NCBI GenBank assembly: GCA_002381645.1
Contig: DFXE01000023.1
Location: 124,001 to 188,000 of the forward strand
Reading direction: 5' to 3'
Length of the DNA: 64,000 nt
DNA from: Bacteroidales bacterium UBA4116
Lineage (GTDB): Bacteria; Bacteroidota; Bacteroidia; Bacteroidales; Tannerellaceae
This document shows positions 1 to 9,250 of this stretch, piece after piece. Position 1 is the first letter of the stretch; every line of letters begins with the position of its first letter. The position numbers and the translations under genes are program-made. The notes beneath the pieces were generated by a model. The model was not told where the DNA came from, searched no databases, and was given only the letters and a program-made list of their open reading frames with translations.

Positions 1-121
1 ACAATGCGGTTATTCCCATTTGATGTAAATGCAATGCCTCTCTTCTTATCCTGTTCCATAAATTACCTGAATTAGGGAGATTCCACTCGAAGAATTGCAT
101 CATTACACCATTTCTGATCAT
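1..121 (-). CDS. alpha-amylase (GH13), N-terminal fragment cut by window edge
   Basis: Reading the minus strand from the ATG whose first base is 121 gives about 40 residues that run off the left edge. They include MMQFFEWNLPNSGNLWN and then HLHQMGITAL. This closely resembles the start of the cytoplasmic, liquefying-type GH13 alpha-amylases, which begin with an MQ[YF]FEW..PNDG.LW motif followed by a GITA[VL]W strand. No signal peptide is visible, which suits an intracellular enzyme cutting alpha-1,4-glucans such as glycogen or imported maltodextrins. The ATG lies 6 nt after the fumC stop on the same strand, so the two are probably co-transcribed. Which of the nearby in-frame ATGs is used is uncertain. 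Only the N-terminus is visible, so catalytic residues cannot be checked. Confidence 0.8.
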   Translation of the reverse strand, partial: MIRNGVMMQFFEWNLPNSGNLWNRIRREALHLHQMGITAL

Positions 122-127
122 TTTAGT

Positions 128-1540
128 TTATCTTTTATAACTGCTAAGTTTCCCCACCATTTTTAAAGGGTTAACCCATTCATTGAATTCCTCTTCTGTG
201 ACAAAGCCTGTTTCAATTGCAGCCTCTTTTAATGTCTTATTTTCTTTATATGCCCTGTTGGCAATGACCGCTGCTTTCTGATATCCTATTTTCGGATTTA
301 AAGCAGTTACCAGCATCAATGAATTATCCAGATGTTTTTTAATAGTCTCTTTTACCGGTTCGATGCCCATAGCACAATGTTGGTTGAAACTATCGCATCC
401 TTCTCCTATTAAACGGGCACTGGTCAGAAAATTGTATATAATCATCGGTTTAAACACATTTAATTCAAATTGTCCGTTCGATGCTCCTACCGATATCGCC
501 ACGTCATTACCCATAACTTGTGCTGCGATCATCGTTAGCGCTTCACATTGGGTAGGATTAACTTTCCCCGGCATAATAGACGAACCAGGTTCGTTCTCCG
601 GAATATGAATTTCGCCTATACCTGACCGTGGTCCTGAACTTAGCATACGGATATCATTGGCAATCTTCATAAGACTTACGGCAATTCCTTTTAAAGCTCC
701 ATGTGTAGCTACAATCGCATCGTGGCTTGCCAGTGCCTGGAATTTATTGGGTGCCGTTATAAAGGGTAGGCCTGTCAGTTCTGCAATCTTTTTAGCTACC
801 TGCTTGTCATAGTTGTCCGGTGTGTTGATCCCTGTGCCTACCGCCGTTCCTCCCAGTGCTAATTCTGCTAAATGTGAAAGTGTATCCTGTAAAGCTCTTA
901 GTCCATGTTCCAGTTGTGAAACATACCCGCTGAACTCCTGCCCCAATGTAAGAGGGGTTGCATCCATAAAGTGGGTTCTGCCGATTTTAACGATATCCAT
1001 AAAAGCAAGACTCTTCTGGGCAAATGTATTACGTAACCGGATAATAGCCGGTATCGTTTCGTCATTTAATAATTTGTATGCCGCTATGTGCATAGCTGTC
1101 GGGAAGGTATCATTTGAAGATTGCGATTTATTTACATCATCATTTGGGGAAAGTATCTTTTCCCTGTCGGTTAATCGTCCGCCCCTCAGTACATGTGCAC
1201 GGTTTGCAATCACTTCATTTACATTCATATTTGTCTGTGTACCGCTTCCTGTTTGCCATACAACGAGTGGAAATTCATTATCAAATTTACCATCCAGTAT
1301 TTCATCGCATACTTTGACAATCAATTCACATTTATCAGGAGAAAGCACACCGGCTTCTTTGTTTGTCAATGCGGCAGCCTTTTTCAGGTATGCAAAAGCT
1401 TCAATTATCTCTCTGGGCATCCGGCAGGTCTTGGGACATATTTTGAAATTATTAATGCTTCGCTGAGTCTGAGGGCCATAATATGCATCAATGGGTACTT
1501 TTACCTCACCCATCGTATCCTTCTCATATCTATATTCCAT
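128..1540 (-). CDS. fumC: fumarate hydratase, class II
   Basis: This 470-residue protein is an iron-independent class II fumarase that interconverts fumarate and L-malate in the cytosol. In Bacteroidales this step belongs to the reductive branch from oxaloacetate to succinate. It has the full superfamily pattern: an N-terminal KDTMGEV..P.DAYYGPQTQRS block, GRTHFMDATPLTLGQE with the conserved THxxxATP histidine, and the GSSIMPGKVNP signature holding the catalytic loop serine. The QTQRS sequence near residue 25 favours fumarase over aspartate ammonia-lyase, which has GVHTLRA there. Length matches FumC (about 465). The only in-frame upstream context is a non-coding gap, so the ATG at 1540 is accepted. 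The amylase gene follows 6 nt after its stop. A long antisense open frame across it is a shadow. Confidence 0.95.
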   Translation of the reverse strand: MEYRYEKDTMGEVKVPIDAYYGPQTQRSINNFKICPKTCRMPREIIEAFAYLKKAAALTNKEAGVLSPDKCELIVKVCDEILDGKFDNEFPLVVWQTGSGTQTNMNVNEVIANRAHVLRGGRLTDREKILSPNDDVNKSQSSNDTFPTAMHIAAYKLLNDETIPAIIRLRNTFAQKSLAFMDIVKIGRTHFMDATPLTLGQEFSGYVSQLEHGLRALQDTLSHLAELALGGTAVGTGINTPDNYDKQVAKKIAELTGLPFITAPNKFQALASHDAIVATHGALKGIAVSLMKIANDIRMLSSGPRSGIGEIHIPENEPGSSIMPGKVNPTQCEALTMIAAQVMGNDVAISVGASNGQFELNVFKPMIIYNFLTSARLIGEGCDSFNQHCAMGIEPVKETIKKHLDNSLMLVTALNPKIGYQKAAVIANRAYKENKTLKEAAIETGFVTEEEFNEWVNPLKMVGKLSSYKR

Positions 1541-1661
1541 AAGATAATTTTATATTGTATTATTGTTTATATGTTTCTCAATACGGTTAAACGTTATCTA
1601 CTATTTAAACCAATCAACTTGCCAAAATGTTTAATAAATGAAAACTAATATTAAAGAATGA

Positions 1662-2555
1662 ATGTTGTCTAAATTTGTAAATAAAATATATCCCATACTG
1701 TTATCAGAAACCAGAAAAAAACAATTTGAAAAATTTATTTTCTTCTTTGCCATAATTACTTTCATTATTCATTTTATACTTATTGTCCTTGCACGGGTAA
1801 ATAATATTTCATCCTTTAATGATATGAATGGTAGAATAGTAGATCCGATAGCAGCTATTTATACGCCTTTTTCCATTATTCTACTTTATGAAATTTATCT
1901 TTTAATCTATTATCTTCCCAAATCCATCACTATTTATTTGGGAAAGCAATACGAAATTATTGCATTGATCATGATACGGAAGATTTTTAATAACCTATCC
2001 AACCTTTCTGTTGCGATTGAAACACCTGATCGTTTACAAATCAACAGCTTACTGCTGACGTTTGCGGGTCTGATAATACTTTTTCTTTTAATTTTCTTTT
2101 TTTATAAACTTTCTGGTAATAAACCAGCAAGAGTTGACGAATCGGATTGCAAAGATTACAAAAGCAGACGTTTCTTTTTGATTAAAAAAATTATGGCTAT
2201 CGGATTGATAATTTTATTTGCTATCTTGTTTGCAAGGAGTTTTTTAGAATTGAGGAATGTGTCGTCTGTTCATATAATCAATATCGTCTCAATCATTCAA
2301 AAGATGAATAATACTTTTTTCGACACTTTTTTCACAGCATTGATACTTATGGAAGTGCTGCTCTTGTTATTTACATTCGATTTATCTGATAAATTCAGTA
2401 AGGTTATCCGTAATTCCGGCTTTATTGTATCAACTATATTGTTGAAGATCTCTTTTAGAACGGAAGGTCTTTTAAATGTTTGTATCGTTTTGGTTGCTGT
2501 GGCATTCGGCGTTGCCATATTAGGTATATATAAGTTATTTGAGAAGAAGTTGTGA
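1662..2555 (+). CDS. multi-pass membrane protein of unknown function
   Basis: I do not recognise this 297-residue protein. It is very hydrophobic, with about six or seven predicted membrane spans: roughly residues 26-44, 64-84, 129-148, 175-192, 222-240, and one or two in 249-290. They are separated by short charged loops such as KPARVDESDCKDYKSRR near 152-168. There is no signal peptide, catalytic motif or transporter signature. The base composition is clearly A+T-rich. It stands alone between divergent fumC and a convergent operon, and ends in a strong shared hairpin. A TAAATTTG box falls at 1670-1677, just inside the annotated start. If that were the promoter the true start would lie further in, but the next ATG is about 55 codons downstream, so I keep 1662. 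Confidence 0.6.
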   Translation: MLSKFVNKIYPILLSETRKKQFEKFIFFFAIITFIIHFILIVLARVNNISSFNDMNGRIVDPIAAIYTPFSIILLYEIYLLIYYLPKSITIYLGKQYEIIALIMIRKIFNNLSNLSVAIETPDRLQINSLLLTFAGLIILFLLIFFFYKLSGNKPARVDESDCKDYKSRRFFLIKKIMAIGLIILFAILFARSFLELRNVSSVHIINIVSIIQKMNNTFFDTFFTALILMEVLLLLFTFDLSDKFSKVIRNSGFIVSTILLKISFRTEGLLNVCIVLVAVAFGVAILGIYKLFEKKL

Positions 2556-2574
2556 GATAAATGCCGGTAAATAA

Positions 2575-2613
2575 AAATTATCCGGATGATTTTAAAAACC
2601 ACCCGGATAATTT
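2575..2613. terminator. bidirectional intrinsic terminator between convergent genes
   Basis: AAATTATCCGG at 2575-2585 and CCGGATAATTT at 2603-2613 are perfect complements. The pairing extends inward to about 19 positions with two A/C mismatches. The hairpin starts immediately after the minus-strand gene's stop and is followed on that strand by TTTTTATTT. On the plus strand it lies 20 nt after the membrane-protein stop. It can serve both genes. Confidence 0.8.
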
Positions 2614-2614
2614 G

Positions 2615-4375
2615 TTAGAAATTTATATTTATACCGGCCATTACATTAAAACCCTGCATTGGGTACCCGTAAATTACCTCATATTTTTGGAATAATATAT
2701 TGTTAAGTTTTACATAGGCTCCGAATGTATCATTGAAATTATAAGAACCTGTAAAGTTGAGTTCATTGATGTCGTTCATCTTTTCACTGATTGCATTAGG
2801 CAAATAAATATCCCTGCCGGTTGCCAGATAATAATCGAGTTTTAAGGATAACCTTTCTAAAGGAATGACATTTATTCCTGCCGTTATTTCGGCTTTCGGA
2901 CGTCCGTATGCTTTATGTTTAATATTTTCACCTGGAGTGAGAAGCATATCATTACTTACGTCCCAATGATTATATACTCCCTTCAAGGCTAATTCTATAA
3001 ATTGCTGATAAGCATATTTCATTTCAATCCCGCCCCGGAATAGTTTGGATTTTCCCGGCAATACATTGCTTACATTTGCAAATCCCGTATTATAAAAAGT
3101 AGGAATGAAAAAATAATCATTATCCGTTATTTTGTATCCACCGAAAATATTGAACCAGAAACCGGGCACTCCTCCACTTTTTAAACCTACAGTAGCATCC
3201 AACCACGTACGTGACGGCAAAATACGGTTATAAGGATTGATATAACGGTTCTCGCGTGACATCATATAAGCGCTGTTTGAACCTATCTCGCCATCTGCGT
3301 TAAGATAGAGGACGGTTTTTCCACCGAAAACAATGTCTGCTGCAATATTAGGGGATACAAAAAACTTGCTTTCGTCTCCTGTAATAAACATAGCATTTAC
3401 ACCCAATTTTACGTTCCAGTTGTCACCCTCTACTTTATAATAAGGGGATATGGTACCCTCGAAATAATTTTTAAATACAGGGGTGTATAACGTAGAATTA
3501 ATAGTAGGTAAACTGTAATTGAAATAATTAAATTTTCCGGCAATGCCAATACGTTGGTTACCACCAAAGGCGGCGTTTAATCCCCCTTTGGCACCGATAG
3601 AATGTTCGGTTATGCCATCCATATCTTTATTTAAGCCATATTTATATGAAAAATTGGTATAATCTAAATCCAGCAAATAACCTACTGAGGCTTCGGCATT
3701 GGATTCAACTCCGGCGTTTAGGCTGATCAACTGGTTTACCTGATTGGTTTCCCTGTCGGTATGGTAAGTCGTGTCGATGGAAATACCGTTTCCATAAGGT
3801 AACCCATAATAATTAAAAGCCGAATATCCGTATTTCGCACCTAATTTTAATACTGCCTGGTCGAATTTGTGCCTGTAATTAATACCTCCGATGTTATCGT
3901 TCAATTTGGCTTTTATTTTTTCATCATTCATGAAGTCCTGAATGTATTTGATATTTCCATTCGTTGATCGGTGCGAAAAAAACAGGTTGAGCTGGTCTTT
4001 TTCCGTATTTAAAATATGATACCCGGCGTCGCCGTTTATATTCAGGTAAGTTCCGATACCGAAATTGAGGTAGCCCCGCCGTTTATTGTATCTCATATCC
4101 GTCATGATACTTCCGGAGGGTAAAATACCTATTTCCCTTTGGGGTTCTGTCGGAATGGTGAATGTGGAATAATCTATAGGCATCTTTTTAACTACCGGTT
4201 CTTTAACTGCCGGTAATGTACTTACCTTATTGGCATCCTGCACGGAAGGGTCATATTCACGTTCAAGTGTTAATTCACGGCTCAGATTATTGTTTTCCTG
4301 AGCTATTATTGTTACGGGAATGCTTAAAAGGGCTGCTATACCGGCTACCTGCAAACTTTTATATATTGTTTTCAT
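2615..4375 (-). CDS. outer-membrane beta-barrel protein (TonB-receptor-like barrel)
   Basis: Beginning at the ATG at 4375 the protein is 586 residues. It opens with a clean Sec signal, MKTIYKSLQVAGIAALLSIP.TIIAQ, so the 13-codon upstream extension is rejected; it would also overlap the preceding gene. A short periplasmic segment (LTLEREYDPSVQDANKV...PAVKEP) precedes a long run of alternating aromatic and polar beta-strands with Y/F/N/G-rich turns. It ends ...GFNVMAGININF, with the terminal aromatic residue typical of outer-membrane barrels. No plug domain is visible, so it is not a full TonB-dependent receptor even though homologues are often labelled so. The start lies 7 nt after the stop of the TPR protein gene, implying one operon and probably one outer-membrane complex. 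Substrate and function are unknown. Confidence 0.75.
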   Translation of the reverse strand: MKTIYKSLQVAGIAALLSIPVTIIAQENNNLSRELTLEREYDPSVQDANKVSTLPAVKEPVVKKMPIDYSTFTIPTEPQREIGILPSGSIMTDMRYNKRRGYLNFGIGTYLNINGDAGYHILNTEKDQLNLFFSHRSTNGNIKYIQDFMNDEKIKAKLNDNIGGINYRHKFDQAVLKLGAKYGYSAFNYYGLPYGNGISIDTTYHTDRETNQVNQLISLNAGVESNAEASVGYLLDLDYTNFSYKYGLNKDMDGITEHSIGAKGGLNAAFGGNQRIGIAGKFNYFNYSLPTINSTLYTPVFKNYFEGTISPYYKVEGDNWNVKLGVNAMFITGDESKFFVSPNIAADIVFGGKTVLYLNADGEIGSNSAYMMSRENRYINPYNRILPSRTWLDATVGLKSGGVPGFWFNIFGGYKITDNDYFFIPTFYNTGFANVSNVLPGKSKLFRGGIEMKYAYQQFIELALKGVYNHWDVSNDMLLTPGENIKHKAYGRPKAEITAGINVIPLERLSLKLDYYLATGRDIYLPNAISEKMNDINELNFTGSYNFNDTFGAYVKLNNILFQKYEVIYGYPMQGFNVMAGININF

Positions 4376-4382
4376 CACGTCT

Positions 4383-7300
4383 TTAATTCTTAAGTTTACC
4401 CAATCTGTTTTCAATCATACCGGCAATATCGTCTGATCCCTGATAGTTTTTCTGCAAACTTGTAAGGTACTGCCGGGCCTGGAAATCATCTCCCTGCCGG
4501 ATGTAAACATCAGCAAGAAGGATAAACCCACGAGCGAGCCAGTACTGATGTGGCGTGCCGTTTTCAATAAAATTCATCAAAACCTCTTCGGCTTTTTTAT
4601 CCTCATGGGTATCATAATATAATTGTGCCAGTAAATATTTTGCTTCAGCACCATGAGCTGTACGTGTGTCTTTACTCACTTCCAGCAGATCAGGCAGTGC
4701 CCGGTTGGCCTGATTCAGATTAATATATGCTTTTGCGCGAACATATTGCGCTTCTGATTTTACTTCCGGAGAAAGCCGGGCTTCTTTTAATAAATCATCA
4801 GCTCCGATCAACGCGTCCTGCCATTGTCCGGTGAATTGTGCGCTTCGCATAATACCCAGTTTCGCCGCTTGGCGGTTTTCCGGATTTTCAGCAATTAGCT
4901 GCAGACGCTTGAAGCTTTCCAATGCAGATGCGTAATCTTTCTCTAAATATTCAATTTCGGCTTTTCGTGCTGATGCTTCTTCCCTGAATTTGGTATCTCC
5001 ACTTTCAATAACCAGATTAAATAAACGTTTTGCTTCCGGATATTCTTTATTCGCAAAAGCAATACTTGCGAGATAATAATTTGCATTTGAACTAAATGCA
5101 CCTAAGGGGAAGTTCTGCAGGTAATTGGCCAGGCTGCGTTGGGCGCCGTTATAATCCCCCCTCATAAATAATCTTTCGGCAGCGATATAGGTAAGGGAAT
5201 CTTGTTCTGAAACTTCTATCCTGACACTGTTTCCCAATGAATTTGCATAAGCTACATAGGAGTTGATATCGTTCAGATCGATGTAGACCGACCGAAGGTC
5301 CTGGAGTGCGACCCTTGCTTCCTCACTGTTGGGATAATTACCAATTACTTTTTTGTAAGCTTCTGCTGCCTTTTGTGGCTGATTGTCATTATAGTATAAT
5401 AGACCCAGCTGAACACCGGCCTTCCGTGCCAGACTGTTTTGAGGGAATTGCCGCATCAGTGTTTCAAATGATTCCGCTGCCGACTGACTGTTTTCGAGTA
5501 GAACATAGGAACGTCCTTTTTCAAACAAAGCATCCGGCACATATCTTGAATTAGGGAATTCACGGATGAGTTTATCCATGGTATTTATCTTTCCCCGGTA
5601 ATCTTTTTGTAAACCAAGTACATATCCTTTTTGGAATAATGAATAATCACCTGCTGAAGGTTGCAGGGCAGCAGCACGGTTGTAGCTTTCTTCGGCCTGC
5701 GCAAACTGGCGGTTATTAAACAGACAATCGCCGATGCGGTTGTAGGCATCAGCATATGATTCGGCTTTCTGATTATTTTCCAGGCCGATATATTGTCTGA
5801 AATTGGTTAAAGCTTCATTATATTGCTGTTGTTTGAAGTAGCTGTATCCCATATTGTAATAAGCCAGGGCATACATATCCGTATTTCGTTGACGTGTATT
5901 ATTAATGTAAGTCCGGTAATCGGATATAGCTTTTGCATATTGTTCCTGTCGATAATAAGATTCACCGCGCCAGAAATAGGCATTATTTCTTGATTCCGTA
6001 TTATATGCGCCCATATCGATAGCACGTGTAAATAAATGAACAGCATCGTCGAGTTTCATATTGGTGAACGCTTGTGTACCAAGTTGGAATAGTATATCCT
6101 GTTTAGCTTCCAGTATTTTTGAACTTGGACGTCGGATCTTTTCAATAGATGTTAATGCAGCTTGATAATTTTTTGTAGTGAGATAAACTTCCACTAAATA
6201 ATCATTTATCTTATCGGCATATTGGGAGTTGGGAAATTCATTTAAGAAATTCTCAAAAACAGTTACCGATTCTCCAAATCCCGTAAATGCGGTTTCATGG
6301 ATCAATAATGCATAATTGTATGTGGCTACTTCTTTTACTTTATTATCGAAAGAAGTAGTAGCGGCCGCTTCAAAAGCCATCCTTGCATTATTCTTATTAT
6401 TTCTTTTCAAATAGCTTTGTCCGAGATACAGATTTGCGTTTTGCGAAAGGGCATCGTCCTGTCGTACGGCTTGGAAAAGGTATTTGATCGCGTTTTCATA
6501 ATTTCCTTTATTGTAATAACTTATTCCTAGGATATATAAATCACCACGTAACGGATTGTCCGTTGAAGAGACATACTTATTCAGTTGTGTAATTGCTTTA
6601 TCCTGGTTTCCCAGTCTATAATACGAATTCCCGGTGATACGATATAGTTCACTGTTATTGCTACTATATGGATAGTTGGAAAGTAATTCTTCACCTTCAT
6701 TTATTACTTTGTCATATTTGCCTTGCAGGAAATAAATTTGTGTAATAAAGTATTGTGATTGTTCGCGGTAGTCCGCTATTCCTTTTAACCGGCTAAATTC
6801 TACCAAGGCATCATTGTAATTGCCGGTTGCGTAATCAATATATGCCAGGTAATAAGTAGACGCTTCACGATAAGTTGTGCCTATTTGTTTAATACGAGAA
6901 AAGTATCCCCGGGCTTTTTCCATATCTCCCGTCTGTAATAGCGAATAAGCCAAACGGTAACTATAAGCTTCCTGCTGTTCAGGACTTAACATGTCTATAT
7001 TCGCATCATAAAAGAAGAAAAGAGCCTTTTCGTATTCCTTCTTACCAAAATGCGCAGAACCTATAAAAAAGTTCACTTCATCTGAATGACGCGAATCCGG
7101 ATAAGTTTCAAGGTATTCCTTTAGTAATTCCGGAGAGTCATCCCGTCCCTGCTCGTAAGCTGCGCTGGCAAGCAAAAAATCAGCTTCCTGTATGAGGTCG
7201 GCATCGGTAATGAATTGCTGTTTGTAAGCTTGTAATTTGTCTATACTTCCAGCGTAGTTTTTCAAGCTGAATAATTCTTTTCCTTCTACGAACAGTTTGT

Positions 7301-7391
7301 TAGATGTTTCAAACTGGTATGACCGCTGTCCGTATGTTGCTGCATGGCTACCGATAATAATGCACAGCGGGATAAGTATTTTTCTCATCAT
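4383..7391 (-). CDS. large secreted tetratricopeptide-repeat protein
   Basis: This 1002-residue protein has an N-terminal signal peptide (MMRKILIPLCIIIGSHAATYGQ). It then consists almost entirely of TPR helices from about residue 25 to the end. Typical repeats are visible as YxxALxxFxxL, YYNKGNYENAIKYLFQAV, YNMGYSYFKQQQYNEALTNFRQYI and AYNRIGDCLFNNRQFAQAEESYNRAAAL. Many resemble the YbgF/BamD type of periplasmic TPR scaffold (FPNSxxAxxA). It is probably a periplasmic or outer-membrane-associated scaffold, with the barrel encoded 7 nt downstream as its likely partner. No enzymatic domain is seen. The upstream region carries a CAAATATA sequence, which is TATATTTG on this strand, and an 8-bp inverted repeat. 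The exact client of the complex cannot be deduced. Confidence 0.85.
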   Translation of the reverse strand: MMRKILIPLCIIIGSHAATYGQRSYQFETSNKLFVEGKELFSLKNYAGSIDKLQAYKQQFITDADLIQEADFLLASAAYEQGRDDSPELLKEYLETYPDSRHSDEVNFFIGSAHFGKKEYEKALFFFYDANIDMLSPEQQEAYSYRLAYSLLQTGDMEKARGYFSRIKQIGTTYREASTYYLAYIDYATGNYNDALVEFSRLKGIADYREQSQYFITQIYFLQGKYDKVINEGEELLSNYPYSSNNSELYRITGNSYYRLGNQDKAITQLNKYVSSTDNPLRGDLYILGISYYNKGNYENAIKYLFQAVRQDDALSQNANLYLGQSYLKRNNKNNARMAFEAAATTSFDNKVKEVATYNYALLIHETAFTGFGESVTVFENFLNEFPNSQYADKINDYLVEVYLTTKNYQAALTSIEKIRRPSSKILEAKQDILFQLGTQAFTNMKLDDAVHLFTRAIDMGAYNTESRNNAYFWRGESYYRQEQYAKAISDYRTYINNTRQRNTDMYALAYYNMGYSYFKQQQYNEALTNFRQYIGLENNQKAESYADAYNRIGDCLFNNRQFAQAEESYNRAAALQPSAGDYSLFQKGYVLGLQKDYRGKINTMDKLIREFPNSRYVPDALFEKGRSYVLLENSQSAAESFETLMRQFPQNSLARKAGVQLGLLYYNDNQPQKAAEAYKKVIGNYPNSEEARVALQDLRSVYIDLNDINSYVAYANSLGNSVRIEVSEQDSLTYIAAERLFMRGDYNGAQRSLANYLQNFPLGAFSSNANYYLASIAFANKEYPEAKRLFNLVIESGDTKFREEASARKAEIEYLEKDYASALESFKRLQLIAENPENRQAAKLGIMRSAQFTGQWQDALIGADDLLKEARLSPEVKSEAQYVRAKAYINLNQANRALPDLLEVSKDTRTAHGAEAKYLLAQLYYDTHEDKKAEEVLMNFIENGTPHQYWLARGFILLADVYIRQGDDFQARQYLTSLQKNYQGSDDIAGMIENRLGKLKN

Positions 7392-7404
7392 TCTTCGTTT
7401 ATTG

Positions 7405-7460
7405 AGATCAATGATCGTATAACAATTTTTATTGATCTATGGTTGTAAGGTGCAAATATA
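7405..7460 (-). promoter_or_regulatory. promoter -7 box and 5'UTR inverted repeat of the TPR operon
   Basis: Read on the minus strand, 7453-7460 is TATATTTG, a full match to the Bacteroides -7 consensus. No clear -33 TTTG is present at the usual distance. Between it and the gene, AGATCAAT at 7405-7412 pairs perfectly with ATTGATCT at 7431-7438, so the leader could fold into an 8-bp hairpin. Confidence 0.45.
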
Positions 7461-7503
7461 TGGAAAGGAGTTATAAAACTTCTAAATAATTATGCAAAAA
7501 GAC

Positions 7504-8025
7504 TTAATCTTTAGAGCGATAGAGCAAAACTGCTTTTTTTATGGATTGAAGGCCAAAAGCATCGGGATTTAATTCTCCGGGCGGTAAAATAATTATCTCT
7601 GAAGCATCGTCATTCGCCTGTGCGTTATTGAAAGAATCAGTATAACATTCAAAAAACAGATCTGCCGTATGAACGTTAAACCCCATGTAAGGATAAATAT
7701 TAGGAAGTGAAAAAAGATAGGTGTGATCCGTAATGGAAAGACCTGTCTCTTCTTTTATTTCCCTGTAAAGGGTTTCTTCAATTGTTTCATTAATATCTAC
7801 AAACCCACCAGGCAGGTCCAATGAACCTTTTGCAGGTTCTTTTGCCCGTTTTACCAATAACAGATTTCCTTTTGCATTTTTAATAAAGCAGGCCACGGAT
7901 GCGGAAGGATTAAAATAATAGGTAAAACCGCACGTAGTACACTGTTTTGCTTTTTCGTTACGAACCTGGAATGTTTTTGAACCGCAGGCCGGACAAAAAA
8001 TGAATTGATGAAGCGGATGTATCAT
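7504..8025 (-). CDS. Nudix hydrolase with N-terminal zinc ribbon
   Basis: This gives 173 residues when started at the ATG at 8025. A start 12 codons earlier is possible, but it would place the start next to the hairpin ending the upstream gene. The N-terminus is a CxxC...CxxC zinc ribbon (Cys11, Cys14, Cys29, Cys32). The Nudix box follows as G74-x5-E80-x7-R88-E-x2-E-E-x-G95, complete and therefore probably active on a nucleoside-diphosphate-linked substrate with Mg2+. The ribbon plus Nudix order resembles NudC-type NADH pyrophosphatases, but the protein is shorter and lacks the NudC SQPWPFPxS motif. The substrate therefore stays open. It lies downstream of the ROK kinase on the same strand, separated from it by a terminator. 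Confidence 0.85.
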   Translation of the reverse strand: MIHPLHQFIFCPACGSKTFQVRNEKAKQCTTCGFTYYFNPSASVACFIKNAKGNLLLVKRAKEPAKGSLDLPGGFVDINETIEETLYREIKEETGLSITDHTYLFSLPNIYPYMGFNVHTADLFFECYTDSFNNAQANDDASEIIILPPGELNPDAFGLQSIKKAVLLYRSKD

Positions 8026-8043
8026 ATCTTGGTATGAGAAAAA

Positions 8044-8080
8044 TGAAAGGTGAAAAGACAATAATTTATTTCACCTTTCA
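8044..8080 (-). terminator. intrinsic terminator of the ROK kinase gene
   Basis: TGAAAGGTGAAA at 8044-8055 and TTTCACCTTTCA at 8069-8080 form a perfect 12-bp stem with a 13-nt loop. On the minus strand the stem is followed by TTTTTCTC. It starts 12 nt after the ROK gene stop. Confidence 0.8.
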
Positions 8081-8092
8081 CTTTTTATCTTA

Positions 8093-9070
8093 TTATATAG
8101 TAGTGCTTGGTTCTCTGACTTCCCACCCTAAAGCGCTTGCGCCCAATACGGCCGCATCACTTTCCTTCAGCTGGGAAAACAGGAGTTTTGTTTTTCCTTC
8201 AAATACCTTTAACACATTTTTTTCCATGGATTCTTTGATCGGTTTCATTATAAGGTCGCCGGCTTTCGTCAATCCACCGAAAAGAATAATAGCTTCCGGG
8301 CTTGAGAAAGCAATGAAGTCAGCAAAAGCTTCACCAAGCATATTACCGGTTGCTTCAAAAATTTTAAGAGCGATCTTGTCATTTTTCATGGCCGCTTCAT
8401 ATACATCTTTCGATGTGATTTGATCCGGATCTAATTCGCGTAAAATACTTTCATCTTTACGGATTTCAAGATATTCGCGTGCGGTACGTGCAACACCTGT
8501 AGCAGAAGTATACGCTTCCAGACAACCTTCACGGCCGCATCCGCACATACGTCCATGTCTTCGCATAATAACATGCCCTAATTCCCCGGCAAAACCGTCG
8601 TGGCCATATACCAGATTACCACCGATCACAATGCCGCTTCCTACACCGGTACCTAATGTTATAACAATGAAATCTTTCAGTCCGCGAGCAGCCCCGTAAG
8701 TCATTTCGCCGATAGCGGCAGCATTTGCATCATTTGTTAATGTTACAGGAATCCCGTTAAGTTTTTCACTGATCAATTGGGCCAAAGGGATCCTTCCTTT
8801 CCAGGGAAGATTAGGTGCAAACTCAATACAACCGTTAAAATAATTGCCGTTGGGAGCACCTACCCCAATACCTTTGATTTTGTCCTGCCCGCCACATTGT
8901 TCAATAACACTTCCAAGTCCTTTCGCCAGTTCGTTGACGTAGTCATTGACATCTGTATGTTTACCCGTTTTTATTGAACCGCTATACAAGATTGTTCCTC
9001 TTGCATCCACAACACCGAATACAGAGTTGGTACCACCAATATCGATACCTACTACATAAGGTTTCTCCAT
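8093..9070 (-). CDS. ROK-family sugar kinase (glucokinase type)
   Basis: This 325-residue cytosolic kinase very likely phosphorylates glucose or a related hexose with ATP. Visible ROK features are the phosphate-binding DIGGTN at residues 10-15, the catalytic Asp114 in TNDANAAA, and the LGTGVGSG loop at 139-146. The zinc-binding set follows: GELGH at 162-166 and CGCGREGC at 176-183 (Cys176, Cys178, Cys183). Its length is normal for the family. Bacteroidales ROK kinases of this form are usually called glucokinase, but N-acetylmannosamine or mannose kinase activity cannot be excluded by reading. There is no DNA-binding HTH at the N-terminus, so it is not a ROK repressor. It has a TATATTTG promoter box upstream and its own terminator. 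Confidence 0.88.
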   Translation of the reverse strand: MEKPYVVGIDIGGTNSVFGVVDARGTILYSGSIKTGKHTDVNDYVNELAKGLGSVIEQCGGQDKIKGIGVGAPNGNYFNGCIEFAPNLPWKGRIPLAQLISEKLNGIPVTLTNDANAAAIGEMTYGAARGLKDFIVITLGTGVGSGIVIGGNLVYGHDGFAGELGHVIMRRHGRMCGCGREGCLEAYTSATGVARTAREYLEIRKDESILRELDPDQITSKDVYEAAMKNDKIALKIFEATGNMLGEAFADFIAFSSPEAIILFGGLTKAGDLIMKPIKESMEKNVLKVFEGKTKLLFSQLKESDAAVLGASALGWEVREPSTTI

Positions 9071-9117
9071 GATTTTATATTTACTATAGGATTAATAATG
9101 AATTTTCAATCGGGAAA

Positions 9118-9125
9118 CAAATATA
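9118..9125 (-). promoter_or_regulatory. -7 promoter box for the ROK kinase gene
   Basis: CAAATATA on the plus strand is TATATTTG on the minus strand, matching the TAnnTTTG consensus, and ends about 48 nt upstream of the ATG. No convincing -33 element is seen. Confidence 0.45.
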
Positions 9126-9172
9126 AGAGGATTCTGATAAGCTGCAATAAAAATTCTTTAAAATAAAAATCA

Positions 9173-9206
9173 TTTGTCTATTCGGTGCAAATTTTGCATA
9201 TATTTG
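9173..9206 (+). promoter_or_regulatory. promoter of the GyrI-like gene
   Basis: TTTG at 9173-9176 and TATATTTG at 9199-9206, separated by 22 nt, fit the Bacteroides -33/-7 promoter with slightly long spacing. Transcription would start near 9212, leaving a leader of about 40 nt. Confidence 0.55.
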
Positions 9207-9250
9207 AGGAAGAATTGACTACATAGTCTAAAACACAAGGAGAAAAACAG

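Noticed and set aside
813..1466. 217-codon open frame antisense to fumC
   Set aside because: It is the mirror of a strongly conserved enzyme gene, its product resembles nothing, and it has no promoter box.
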